Shown piece by piece: positions 1 to 6,781 of a DNA stretch of 12,342 nt (its first letter is position 1; every line of letters starts with the position of its first letter). The position numbers and the translations under genes are program-made. The stretch is taken from the NCBI GenBank assembly GCA_050942875.1, contig JBMNOD010000097.1, forward strand, positions 1 through 12,342, in the 5' to 3' direction. This stretch comes from JAAZAI01 sp050942875 (GTDB lineage: Bacteria > Verrucomicrobiota > Kiritimatiellia > RFP12 > UBA3636). The notes under the pieces are model-generated. The model searched no databases, was not told where the DNA came from, and saw only the letters and a program-made list of their open reading frames with translations.

Positions 1-121
1 TTTAAATAATTTCGTTTACATGGGCACATTGGAACGAAAATGCTGCGCCTTGGGGGGCATAAATCCTTCTCCATCAGGCCTTTGCAAAGATTTTCCCGTG
101 AAAAAGCCGCTGGAACTTCGG

Positions 122-254
122 ACTAAAAAAGCCTGCTTTTTTGACACGATTGCCTGGGTAGTTGGAATCCTGCAAATCCTGTAATCCTGTCAGAAAATTT
201 TACGTGCGGGGTGTGCGGGCAAGAGGGCGCAGGCGGCGAAACGCGGCGGGGACG
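122..254 (+). repeat. Left copy of 133-bp inverted repeat
   Basis: The segment matches the reverse complement of 11894-12026 over its whole length with no gaps. I count 8 mismatches by eye, about 94% identity, half of them clustered around 156-162. Parts in order: an A6-GCCTGC-T6 palindrome, a run of ATCCTG hexamers 8-9 bp apart, an AT patch (AAAATTTTA), then a GC-rich tail that merges into the 60-bp tandem repeat. Equal length without indels suggests recent common origin or gene conversion. It is most likely a dispersed intergenic repeat; it encodes no recognisable transposase. Confidence 0.85.
125..142. terminator. A6/T6 palindrome, possible bidirectional terminator
   Basis: AAAAAAG and CTTTTTT arms flank CCTG. 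The stem is short and AT-rich, with a T run on either strand. It lies about 200 bp downstream of the last gene of the leftward operon, so it could end that transcript, but stem stability is low. The same palindrome recurs at 12006-12023 and 12120-12137, so it is an integral part of the repeat family rather than a terminator private to this operon. Confidence 0.35.
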
Positions 255-342
255 GCTAGCCGGGACGGCGTCGCCCCACCTCTGAGGCGCAGGCGGCGAT
301 ACGCGGCGGGGACGGCTAGCCGGGACGGCGTCGCCCCACCTC
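227..342. repeat. 60-bp tandem duplication, GC-rich and palindromic
   Basis: Copy 1 is 227-286 and copy 2 is 287-342 (last 4 bp diverged). Over the 56 shared bases I see one difference (A versus T at 240/300). Each copy contains the palindrome CGGCTAGCCG, and GGGGAC and GTCGCCCC segments that can pair, giving a REP-like foldable GC element. The second copy stops 2 bp before the stop codon of the 3D-domain gene (345-347). Copy 1 overlaps the end of the left inverted repeat by 28 bp. Confidence 0.85.
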
Positions 343-344
343 CG

Positions 345-878
345 CTACGGCTTCTTCCACACGGTCACGCGGACGTTCTTGCGGCGTCCCCACTTGAGGG
401 CGGCTTTTTCGTTCGGAAACCACACGTCGAGCCGTGTGGGGCCTTTGATGTCGCCGCCGCGGTCTTCGACCCGTCCGTAGCCATAGCCCGGGATGTAGAG
501 GATGGTGCCAAAGGGATAGTAGCGCGTGTCGGCCGCGACGGTGCCGTGCTTCGCCCGGGTGCCGCTCGCCGTGATGCCGACTTGTTTGCGCTTGCCCTTC
601 ATTGGCCCGTAGCCATAGACGGGGCGCCCGAGCCAGTCGCGCTCCCAGCCGCATGATTTTGGGCCGTTGTCGTAGCCGGTGACCTCCATGAAGACGGTCG
701 TCCCGGGGCGCGTCCCCGATGGCGGACGCACAGAAACCACCCGGCATCCTTCCATCATCATGAAGAGCGGGATCGCGGCGAGGAGCATGCCGACTGCAAG
801 CAGTCGCCCGATCTCAAACCGCCCCGGCGATGAAATGGGCGGCGGCTTCGCCTGTGCCCGTCGCTTCGCCTTCTTCAT
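345..878 (-). CDS. 3D-domain (MltA-C/YocH-like) membrane-anchored protein
   Basis: A 177-residue protein. A basic N-terminus is followed by one hydrophobic segment (about 24-42), a signal anchor or signal peptide. Cys45 follows MEG, a poor lipobox match, so lipidation is doubtful. Residues about 64-175 form a 3D domain, named for three conserved aspartates: Asp117 (VAAD), Asp139 (VEDRGGDIKG) and Asp151 (RLDVWF), with the usual YPFGTILYIPGYG stretch. This double-psi-beta-barrel fold occurs at the C-terminus of lytic transglycosylase MltA and in Gram-positive cell-wall proteins such as YocH. No catalytic MltA barrel is present, so a peptidoglycan-related role is inference. The ATG overlaps the stop of the YihY-like gene (ATGA), implying translational coupling. 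It is the last gene of the cluster. Confidence 0.85.
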   Translation of the reverse strand: MKKAKRRAQAKPPPISSPGRFEIGRLLAVGMLLAAIPLFMMMEGCRVVSVRPPSGTRPGTTVFMEVTGYDNGPKSCGWERDWLGRPVYGYGPMKGKRKQVGITASGTRAKHGTVAADTRYYPFGTILYIPGYGYGRVEDRGGDIKGPTRLDVWFPNEKAALKWGRRKNVRVTVWKKP

Positions 879-2479
879 GAGGTGGCGGGCGAGGTTTCGA
901 GGTCGTTGGAGGGAAGATCGGCGATTCGAATGGAAAGTTTTTCGCCCAGGGCTTCCACGAATTCATCTTGCAGCGCCTTTGACGTGGCAAGTCTGGAAAG
1001 TCCCAGCTCATCGGGGGGGGCGCCGACGTCGAGAAGCAGAAAGAGCAGATCGCCCAGCGTCATCTGGCTCAAATCCTTGCGAATGGCGTAGCAATTGGAG
1101 TCCTTCGCCGTCTCGACAAGCACGCCCGCCACGCTCAGTTCGTAGGCGACTGAGCGCACAAGCCGAACGGCGACGCGATGGCGGCGATTGAAATCGGCCA
1201 AATCGAGCAGGCCGTCGCCTGTCGCGAGGCCGCTCGCGGCCTCGCGCAAGAGCGCCACCGCCAGATAGAACCGCGCCCGGAAATTGGCATCCCTCCAGCC
1301 GAGTTCCACCTTGTAGGTTTCGACGTTTTGCACTGCCGAGGCGACTTGCGCGCCAAACAGCAAAATCTCCCAGCTCACATACACCCAGGAAAGCAAGATG
1401 GGAACCGTGGCGAAACTGCCGAAAAACGCGCTGTACTTCGCCACGCCGATTTGCAGCGCCAGGCAGATTTTCAGCCAGACCGAGAAGCCGATCGCCGCCA
1501 CAAGGCCGCCTGCGAGCGAGGGGAGCGCCTTCACCTTCGTGTTGGGCGCGAACTTGATCAGGAAGGCGAAGGCCAGCGTCAGCAGGAAAAGCACCCAGGC
1601 GACCCGGATGAGCGGGACGCCGGCGATCGACGACAGGAAGAAGCTGTCGTCGGCTTCGCTCATCTTCTTTTCAAGGGCTCCGACGACGGGCAGCGACGAC
1701 GCCGCGGCCGCGAGGAGCGGGCAGATGACGAGCACGCTGAGGTAGTCCGTGAACTTCCGGGCCAGCGGCCGTTGCTCGACGACGCCCCAGACGCGATTGA
1801 AGGCGGACTCGACATCGCCGAGCACGGCGATGACCGTCCAGATCAGGAAAATAAGGCCAATGCCGCCCAACGCCCGGAAATCAAGCCCTTCAACCGCATC
1901 GAACCCCTTGTCGATCAGGGCATCGAGCTTGTCGAGCGTGATCACGCCTTGCGTCGAAGCGACTGTCGTCGCACCGACGCAAGGCGGTGCATTCGTCGTG
2001 GCCGCCGCTTCGGCGGCGGCCGTGTCCTCGGTGGCTTCGGCGGCGGCCGTGTCGTCCGCAGCCGGGTCGGCGATCAAGCCCGACGGCGTGATTTTGACCT
2101 CCTCGACGACGACGGAGCGGACGAATTCCTTTGTCTTTTCGCGAAGCGAATCGTCGTAGCTGACGGCTCGCACGAGAGAAATGGCGAGTGCCAGCGTCGG
2201 GATGAACGAGAGGAGCGTCATGAACGTGAGCGACGACGCATGCAGGGCGCATTCGTCGTTCTTGAATCCTTTGAAAACGAGAATGCCGATCCGCGCCATC
2301 TTCACCAGCGTCCGTTTGAGCATGGGCAGCCCGGTCAATTCGAGATCCCAGACGTCGCGGCGCAGGAATTTCAGAATGCGGGCGAAAACGGTGGGCTTCC
2401 GTGAATCGGGCGCCGCGTCTTCCGGCTTTGACGCGCATGCCGTTTGAACGGGCTTTTTTGGGGGGTCTGGCGTGGACAT
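875..2479 (-). CDS. YihY/BrkB (UPF0761) family inner-membrane protein, enlarged
   Basis: A 534-residue polytopic membrane protein. I start it at 2479 because AAAGGAG lies 7 bp upstream; an in-frame start at 2569 has no such site and would overlap the acyltransferase gene. Family hallmarks are ASSLTFMTLLSFIPTLAL (about 81-98), FNRVWGV (about 228), APNTKVKALPSLAGG (about 311) and YSAFFGSFATVPILLSWVY (about 349), with about six membrane segments between 60 and 385. Unusual is an Ala/Glu/Thr/Asp-rich stretch (about 137-165), including two 9-residue repeats, in the loop after the first helix. The cytoplasmic tail (about 395-534) may hold a winged-helix-like segment. The molecular function of the family is unsettled (it was once labelled RNase BN). 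It follows the acyltransferase by 28 bp and overlaps the 3D gene. Confidence 0.88.
   Translation of the reverse strand: MSTPDPPKKPVQTACASKPEDAAPDSRKPTVFARILKFLRRDVWDLELTGLPMLKRTLVKMARIGILVFKGFKNDECALHASSLTFMTLLSFIPTLALAISLVRAVSYDDSLREKTKEFVRSVVVEEVKITPSGLIADPAADDTAAAEATEDTAAAEAAATTNAPPCVGATTVASTQGVITLDKLDALIDKGFDAVEGLDFRALGGIGLIFLIWTVIAVLGDVESAFNRVWGVVEQRPLARKFTDYLSVLVICPLLAAAASSLPVVGALEKKMSEADDSFFLSSIAGVPLIRVAWVLFLLTLAFAFLIKFAPNTKVKALPSLAGGLVAAIGFSVWLKICLALQIGVAKYSAFFGSFATVPILLSWVYVSWEILLFGAQVASAVQNVETYKVELGWRDANFRARFYLAVALLREAASGLATGDGLLDLADFNRRHRVAVRLVRSVAYELSVAGVLVETAKDSNCYAIRKDLSQMTLGDLLFLLLDVGAPPDELGLSRLATSKALQDEFVEALGEKLSIRIADLPSNDLETSPATS
2007..2060 (-). repeat. 27-bp in-frame tandem repeat inside the YihY-like gene
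   Basis: Two near-identical 27-bp units begin at 2007 and 2034. On the coding strand each gives a 9-residue acidic/alanine-rich unit (DTAAAEATE then DTAAAEAAA) in the predicted extracytoplasmic loop. The units differ mainly at their ends. It probably arose by slippage and preserves the frame. Confidence 0.8.
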
Positions 2480-2486
2480 GGTGTGT

Positions 2487-2493
2487 CTCCTTT
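2487..2493 (-). promoter_or_regulatory. Ribosome binding site setting the YihY-like start
   Basis: AAAGGAG on the minus strand lies 7 bp before the ATG at 2479. It decides in favour of that start over the upstream in-frame ATG at 2569. Confidence 0.8.
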
Positions 2494-2507
2494 CGTTTCG
2501 CCGCAGG

Positions 2508-3392
2508 TCAACGCCAGCGGCGATGCGCCCAAAGGTACTGCTCGGGGCAGAGCCGTATGGCGGCTTCAATCTGATCGTTCATCGTCTGGGTGATCTTCAG
2601 GATGTCGGCCTGGCGGTCTGCGGTTTTCTCAAAGCGCATCGGCTCGCCGAAAACGAGTTTGAACGTCATGAGGCCGGTGCGCAGACAGAACGCGCTGAAG
2701 AGCGGACAGCCGGTGGCCAGGTGGAGCCGGGCTGGCGAAACGACGGTCATGGCAGGATGGCCGAAGAAATTGGCCTGGATGCCGTGCGAGGCGGCGTGCT
2801 GGTCCGCGATGAGCCCGAGCAGGAGCCCCGATTTGAGCGGGCGCAGCAGGCTGAGGCTGTCCGACGAGTGCTTCTGCACGATTTCCATGTTCATCCGCGG
2901 ATTGCGTCGGAGCAGGTAGCGCTGCGTATGGGGGTTGTTCATCGACCGTGCCACGGCGACGACTTTCTTGTGAAACGAGGCGATATGGCCGGCGAGCTCC
3001 CAGTTGCCAAGATGCGCCGAGACGACGATGACGCCCTGCCTGGGATCGTCCATCAGCTCGCGCGTCGCGGGCGGCATGACGATCTCCACATGGCGATCCA
3101 AGGCATCCGGCGTGACGAGGCGCATGGCGGCAAGCGCTTCGACGCCGACCATGCTGAAGCTCGAAAACGACGCCCTGGCGATTCGCCTCGCTTCGGCGAC
3201 GTCCGCGGTGATGCCGGCCTTGAGCACGTTGGCGATGGCGGTCTTCCTGCGCCGCTTCAGCAACGCCCAGGCGATCGCGCCAGCCGATCGCCCGAGCGCG
3301 TAGCCGGCACGAATCGGGATGAGATCCAAGAGCCCGACGGCGAGGCGAAACGGGATGTATTCAAGAAAATCGCGTACCGAGTTGCGCGTCAT
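2508..3392 (-). CDS. LpxL/HtrB-like lipid A acyltransferase
   Basis: A 294-residue member of the lysophospholipid/lipid A acyltransferase superfamily, at the usual family length. LpxL/LpxM enzymes add secondary acyl chains to Kdo-lipid A from acyl-ACP at the inner membrane. A hydrophobic, basic N-terminus (about 11-50) fits a membrane anchor. The catalytic H-x4-E motif is HLGNWE (His127, Glu132). Further matches are GLIADQHA (about 193-200), FFGHPA (about 209-214) and the C-terminal PEQYLWAHRRWR (about 283-294), which aligns with the end of many LpxL proteins. The gene begins 19 bp after the lipoprotein stop with only a weak ribosome site. Linkage to kdsA/kdsB and lpt genes supports a lipid A role; which chain or position it acylates cannot be read from sequence. 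Confidence 0.88.
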   Translation of the reverse strand: MTRNSVRDFLEYIPFRLAVGLLDLIPIRAGYALGRSAGAIAWALLKRRRKTAIANVLKAGITADVAEARRIARASFSSFSMVGVEALAAMRLVTPDALDRHVEIVMPPATRELMDDPRQGVIVVSAHLGNWELAGHIASFHKKVVAVARSMNNPHTQRYLLRRNPRMNMEIVQKHSSDSLSLLRPLKSGLLLGLIADQHAASHGIQANFFGHPAMTVVSPARLHLATGCPLFSAFCLRTGLMTFKLVFGEPMRFEKTADRQADILKITQTMNDQIEAAIRLCPEQYLWAHRRWR

Positions 3393-3411
3393 CGTGTCGG
3401 CGTCCGCCCGG

Positions 3412-3753
3412 CTAGGGCTTGACGAAGTGGATCGACTCCTCGTCGCGCCACGGCGAGAGATCGATTTGCCTCTTTTCGGACTTCACGCCGCTGATCCGCT
3501 TGCCATCCATGCGCGGCTGGCCGTCGGGCTGGATGTCGGGCCAGATGACATAGACGCTGACACGCCCGTAGTACACGTCCATCTCGCACGGCGTCACCGT
3601 GGGGCCGGTCTTCCAGCGGAAGGCCGCCCTCCCCTCCCCTCGGAGTCGCACCATGGCGCCCGAAGGCTCGGACGTGACCTTGATCTTCGTGGCGCAACCG
3701 CCGAGCATCAGCGCGGCGAGCATCAGGGTTGCAGGCAAAATTCTCAATTTCAT
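3412..3753 (-). CDS. Small lipoprotein with PEGA-like segment
   Basis: A 113-residue predicted lipoprotein. The N-terminus MKLRILPATLMLAALMLGGC is a clear signal peptide with lipobox LGGC (Cys20). The open frame runs upstream to 3963, but AAGGAA 5 bp before the ATG at 3753 and the signal peptide fix the start here. After Cys20, the stretch IKVTSEPSGAMVRLRGEG resembles PEGA domains, short surface beta modules in which an SEPSGA-type motif is common. The rest (about 55-113) is unfamiliar and polar and ends in HFVKP. It sits 25 bp after the zinc-ribbon gene and 19 bp before the LpxL-like gene. The function is unknown; an envelope-associated role is inferred from lipidation and neighbours. Confidence 0.75.
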   Translation of the reverse strand: MKLRILPATLMLAALMLGGCATKIKVTSEPSGAMVRLRGEGRAAFRWKTGPTVTPCEMDVYYGRVSVYVIWPDIQPDGQPRMDGKRISGVKSEKRQIDLSPWRDEESIHFVKP

Positions 3754-3758
3754 AACAG

Positions 3759-3764
3759 TTCCTT
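3759..3764 (-). promoter_or_regulatory. Ribosome binding site setting the lipoprotein start
   Basis: AAGGAA on the minus strand is 5 bp from the ATG at 3753. With the signal peptide that starts there, it rules out the longer upstream extension of the frame. Confidence 0.7.
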
Positions 3765-3778
3765 GTTTTGATTTGCCA

Positions 3779-4027
3779 TTAAAAGGCGTGGCAGCCAGGT
3801 CCCGAGCCGCAACGTTGAGCGGCCATGGGGCAACCTGCGTCGCTCGCGGGGCAGCGTTGGCACCCCGCCACCTGCGTCTTCGTGCTTCCGGCGGCGAAGA
3901 CCGAAAGCTGACGCCTGGCCTTCTTCTCGCCGCAGGATGGACACGGTGGCGCAGGCTCGTCAAACGACTTGGCCAAGTGTTCGAACGCCTGGCCGCAACG
4001 TTCGCAACGATATTCGTAGATGGGCAT
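3779..4027 (-). CDS. FmdB-family zinc-ribbon protein
   Basis: An 82-residue protein opening with MPIYEYRCERCG, the signature of the FmdB/CxxC_CxxC_SSSS putative regulatory family. Two CxxC pairs (Cys8/Cys11 and Cys29/Cys32) form the expected zinc ribbon, with FEHLAKSFDEPAPPCPSCG between and around them. The family's low-complexity tail is here Cys/Gly-rich, with further cysteines at 56, 59, 66, 73 and 79. The open frame extends upstream to 4492 through the HPr gene, but the MPIYEY start is diagnostic. The ATG lies 5 bp after the HPr stop with no visible ribosome site, so translation is probably coupled. The family takes its name from a formamidase-cluster gene; its molecular role is not established, and the proposed DNA binding or regulation is unproven. 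Confidence 0.85.
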   Translation of the reverse strand: MPIYEYRCERCGQAFEHLAKSFDEPAPPCPSCGEKKARRQLSVFAAGSTKTQVAGCQRCPASDAGCPMAAQRCGSGPGCHAF

Positions 4028-4032
4028 GGCGT

Positions 4033-4308
4033 CTATTCGTCGGCAATGCCGAAGCGGTTCTTGACCAGCTCCTCGATTTCTTCGAGCACGAGGTTCGCGT
4101 CGTCGCCTTGCGCCGTGAACTTGAGCACCGTCCCGACCGGAGCTTGCAGCGTCATGAGCCCCAGGACGCTTTTGCCCGAGACCGTGCTTTCTCCGTTCGA
4201 GACCGTGACTTCGGACATGTACTTCTGGCAAACCCGCGCGAGCGCGCCGGCAGGCCGGACGTGCATGCCGTACTTGTTGATCAGGGGGATTTCCTTCGTC
4301 AGTGTCAC
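4033..4308 (-). CDS. ptsH: HPr-type phosphocarrier protein
   Basis: A 91-residue HPr-fold protein. The active-site region NKYGMHVRPAGALA has the phosphorylatable His16 in the normal position, with Arg18 and Pro19. The second region, SGKSVLGLMTLQAP, aligns with the Ser46 regulatory site of Gram-positive HPr (here Ser47), so phosphorylation by an HPr kinase/phosphorylase is possible. The start codon is GTG, preceded by GAGG about 8 bp upstream that abuts the hpf stop. Position after lptB and hpf mirrors npr/ptsO of the proteobacterial rpoN cluster, which suggests a regulatory (nitrogen-PTS-like) rather than sugar-uptake role. No enzyme I, IIA or hprK gene lies in the window, so partners are unknown. 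The symbol is by family; NPr would be an equally fair name. Confidence 0.9.
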   Translation of the reverse strand: MTLTKEIPLINKYGMHVRPAGALARVCQKYMSEVTVSNGESTVSGKSVLGLMTLQAPVGTVLKFTAQGDDANLVLEEIEELVKNRFGIADE

Positions 4309-4319
4309 TGTCTTTCCTC

Positions 4320-4616
4320 TTAAGACCGGACGTCCTGGCGACGCTCGGTGTTTTTGCGCAACTGCGCCTCGGCCTTGTCGAAGGCGGCGTTGATTGCGGC
4401 CATGATCTCGGGATCCTTGTGGTTGCTTTCCGCCGTGGCGCCCTGGCCGCCTTGAATCGAAATGTTCGCCACGCAGAACGGGCCGTCCTCATCGAGGACG
4501 ACTCTCACGAACTCAATGGCGCGAAACTTCTCAATGAGTCGTTCTCCCTTATCCTGGGCGTATCTCTGAACGGCATCGCTGAGGTTCAAACGGCGGACGG
4601 TGACTTCTACTTGCAT
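4320..4616 (-). CDS. hpf: Short ribosome hibernation promoting factor
   Basis: A 98-residue HPF/RaiA (YfiA/YhbH) family protein. It starts with MQVEVTVRRLNLSDAVQRYA, followed by a Lys-rich helix (DKGERLIEKF) and the beta strands RVVLDEDGPFCVANISI; it ends in a helix with DKAEAQLRK. This family binds the 30S decoding region and inactivates or dimerises ribosomes in stationary phase. The length matches short HPF, lacking the C-terminal dimerisation domain of long HPF, so 100S formation would need a helper such as RMF or would not occur. A strong ribosome site, AAAGGAGG (4622-4629), sits 5 bp upstream, the best in the cluster, suggesting high translation. It lies 21 bp after lptB and 11 bp before the HPr gene. 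Confidence 0.92.
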   Translation of the reverse strand: MQVEVTVRRLNLSDAVQRYAQDKGERLIEKFRAIEFVRVVLDEDGPFCVANISIQGGQGATAESNHKDPEIMAAINAAFDKAEAQLRKNTERRQDVRS

Positions 4617-4621
4617 GTTGG

Positions 4622-4629
4622 CCTCCTTT
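4622..4629 (-). promoter_or_regulatory. Strong Shine-Dalgarno of hpf
   Basis: AAAGGAGG on the minus strand, 5 bp from the hpf ATG, is the closest match to the anti-SD consensus in the window. It would let hpf be translated independently of lptB. Confidence 0.8.
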
Positions 4630-4637
4630 AATTAGGG

Positions 4638-5399
4638 TTACATTCGGAATTCTTCGCCAAGATAGCGCTTGCGCACTTCCGGGTCGTCGATCAGCTGCTG
4701 GCTGGTGCCTTCGCAGAGCACGCGGCCTTCGTAAAGCAAATACGCGCGATCCACAACGGAGAGCGTCTCCCGGACGTTGTGGTCGGTGATGAGGATGCCG
4801 TAGCCGCTCGCCTGGAGGTCGCGGACGATCTGCTGGATGTCCGACACGGCAAGCGGATCGACCCCCGCAAAGGGCTCGTCGAGAAGCAGGATGGCGGGGT
4901 TCTGCACGAGCGCGCGGGCAATCTCCAGCTTGCGGCGCTCGCCGCCGCTGAGGGTGTAGGCGCGCTGCCTGGCCACCTTGACCAGGTTGAATTCGCCGAG
5001 CAGCGCGTGCAGGCGCTGCTTCCGTTCGGCCCTCGACAAAGGCAGCGTCTCCAAAATCGCCATGATATTCTGTTCGACGGTGAGTCTGCGGAAGATCGAG
5101 GGTTCCTGCGCCAGGTAGCCCAGCCCGGAGCGGGCGCGTCGATAGACGGGATACCGGGTGATGTCGCCGCCTTTGAAGCAAATGGTGCCGGATTCGGGCC
5201 GGACGAGCCCCACGATCATGTAGAACGTGGTCGTCTTGCCGGCGCCGTTGGGGCCGAGCAAGCCGACGATCTCGCCCTTGTCGATATGGATGTTCACGCC
5301 ATCCACAACCCGGCGGTGGCGGTAGCTCTTGACCAGGTTCTCCGCCACGAGCGTATGGCGGTCGGCGATCGGCGTGGTTTCCAGCGCGGCGATGGTCAT
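4638..5399 (-). CDS. lptB: LPS export ATP-binding protein LptB
   Basis: A 253-residue ABC ATPase that powers LPS extraction from the inner membrane with LptF/LptG. Walker A is GPNGAGKT (49-56), the Q-loop glutamine is Gln98 in YLAQEPSIFR, the signature is LSGGE (150-154) followed by RRKLEIARAL, Walker B is LLLDEP (171-176) with FAGVDP, and the switch histidine is His207 in ITDHNVRETL. The strings YLAQEPSIFRRLTV and DHNVRETL are characteristic of LptB rather than LivF/LivG relatives. The N-terminus is about 14 residues longer than E. coli LptB. The ATG overlaps the lptA stop (ATGA). LptF and LptG are not in the window. Confidence 0.97.
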   Translation of the reverse strand: MTIAALETTPIADRHTLVAENLVKSYRHRRVVDGVNIHIDKGEIVGLLGPNGAGKTTTFYMIVGLVRPESGTICFKGGDITRYPVYRRARSGLGYLAQEPSIFRRLTVEQNIMAILETLPLSRAERKQRLHALLGEFNLVKVARQRAYTLSGGERRKLEIARALVQNPAILLLDEPFAGVDPLAVSDIQQIVRDLQASGYGILITDHNVRETLSVVDRAYLLYEGRVLCEGTSQQLIDDPEVRKRYLGEEFRM

Positions 5400-6781
5400 G
5401 GCTGCCCTCCTTCTTTAAAGGAATCCGGCAGGATCTCCCCGACGAACTCCTCCTCGGTGAACACGCGCCCTTCGTCGATGAGATAGGACATGACCGTCGC
5501 GGCGAACTTGTTGTCGCCTTTCGTCACCACGGGATTGCCTTGCATGCGGATGCGCTTGTCGCTCCCGGTGTAGACGGCTTGGCCGCACTGCCCGACCAAA
5601 TCCCCGCTCTTCAAATTCACACCGCCCTCGGCTTCGACACGATCAAGCACATTTTCATCGGCGAAATGCGCCAGCATGTTGTCGGCGACGAGATCGAAGC
5701 CGCGGCGCGAGCCCCCGCGCTTCGGCGTCGATGTCTGGCCGTCGCTACGCAGATGAACGCGTCCGACCGCATCGACGCGGCTGAGCCGGTTCGTATTTTC
5801 GAGAAAGACGCGCATGCGATCCGCCTCAAGGGTCATCTCCGGATGCTTCACCCTCGCTCCGCCATCGAACAGCGCAATGAATTTGTCGTAGTCGAATTCC
5901 AGCTTCGAGGCCGTAACCGTCGTTGGCGGATCCTTCGGGCGGTCCGCGACGCCAGACAGCAACCTGACGTCATCTTCGACGACAAATCGCTTTTGGTGGA
6001 TCCAGATCGACATCCTGTCTGCCTCGATCCGGCCCGTGCCATGGGAAACGACAGGCTTTTCCTGCAAAATCACGACCCCGCTGTCGCGAGAGTAGCTTGC
6101 CTTGCCGCAGGTGACCGCGACTGCGTCGCGCGTGAACTGCACCCGCCCCGCCGCATCCATTCGCTTCACATCGTTTGTATTTTCAAGGAAGACAAGAATC
6201 CGATCGGCGTGCAAGCTGAATCCAGGCTCCTTGACGACGACATTGCCCTCGAACGTCGCCCGGAATTCCCGATAATCGAACTCCAGACGGTTCGCAGCCA
6301 CCGTCATCCGATCCACGCCGCGGCGTCCCTTCGTGTCGACCTTGACACGGCGTTCGACGAGCACGCGCTCCTCGGGGATCCACACCGACATCTTGTCGCC
6401 GGAAATCCGGCTGTCGCCGCGTGTCACGACCGGAGACTTCTCCATCAAGACCTGGCCGTTCACCTTCGTGTAGAAAGCCGATCCGCATGCGGCTTCAACG
6501 TCGTCCTTTTGCAGCTTCACATGCCCTTCAAGCTCCAGGCGGTCAATGTCGTTCGTGTTCTTGAAGCGCACGGTCATCGCATCCGCCGTCAACTGGAATT
6601 CGGGATCGACGACACGGACGTTCCGAAGAAACGACGCCATGAAATTCTCATAGTCGAAGGCGAGGCTCTCCGAGGTGATCACGGTCTCGATCGTCTTGGT
6701 CGCCGCCGCATCGGCGGCAACCGCCGCCACGGCCGGCAACGCCAGCATCAGCGCGAAAATCAGGCGGGCGCGCTTGGTCAT
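5396..6781 (-). CDS. lptA: LptA/OstA-like periplasmic LPS bridge protein with three repeats
   Basis: A 461-residue exported protein with signal peptide about 1-23 (MTKRARLIFALMLALPAVAA). The mature part holds three related OstA-type units, each opening with an FDY motif: AFDYENF (41), EFDYREF (167) and EFDYDKF (296), spaced 126 and 129 residues. Each unit continues with a VxxPxxxLxADxM/I strand and an F(K/L)(N/E)NTN motif, and later an SG/AD-type strand. The third unit carries an extra insertion (about 346-360). E. coli LptA has about 185 residues and one such domain that oligomerises into a bridge. Here one chain could form a continuous beta-jellyroll of two to three protomers. The start at 6781 overlaps the lptC-like stop; the open frame extends further up but only as antisense-type shadow of kdsA. 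Confidence 0.85.
   Translation of the reverse strand: MTKRARLIFALMLALPAVAAVAADAAATKTIETVITSESLAFDYENFMASFLRNVRVVDPEFQLTADAMTVRFKNTNDIDRLELEGHVKLQKDDVEAACGSAFYTKVNGQVLMEKSPVVTRGDSRISGDKMSVWIPEERVLVERRVKVDTKGRRGVDRMTVAANRLEFDYREFRATFEGNVVVKEPGFSLHADRILVFLENTNDVKRMDAAGRVQFTRDAVAVTCGKASYSRDSGVVILQEKPVVSHGTGRIEADRMSIWIHQKRFVVEDDVRLLSGVADRPKDPPTTVTASKLEFDYDKFIALFDGGARVKHPEMTLEADRMRVFLENTNRLSRVDAVGRVHLRSDGQTSTPKRGGSRRGFDLVADNMLAHFADENVLDRVEAEGGVNLKSGDLVGQCGQAVYTGSDKRIRMQGNPVVTKGDNKFAATVMSYLIDEGRVFTEEEFVGEILPDSFKEGGQP

Larger units (their letters stand above)
1..344. other. Gene-free left flank made of repeats
   Basis: No credible gene lies here. Positions 1-121 are moderately AT-rich and I recognise nothing in them. 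From 122 onward the segment is repeat DNA: the left copy of a 133-bp inverted repeat (122-254), overlapped by a 60-bp tandem duplication (227-342) that ends just short of the stop codon of the leftward 3D-domain gene. An open frame across 162-656 on the plus strand exists only because repeat DNA and the antisense of the 3D gene lack stops. Confidence 0.7.

Noticed and set aside
16..60. 14-codon minus-strand ORF with a GGAGAAGG upstream
   Set aside because: Purine-rich runs before short ORFs are common by chance, and no structured leader or downstream gene is visible inside the window.
162..656. 164-codon plus-strand frame
   Set aside because: It starts in the inverted repeat, crosses the 60-bp duplication and then runs antisense through the 3D-domain gene. 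Its first residues recur on the minus strand at the right repeat, showing repeat origin rather than a gene.
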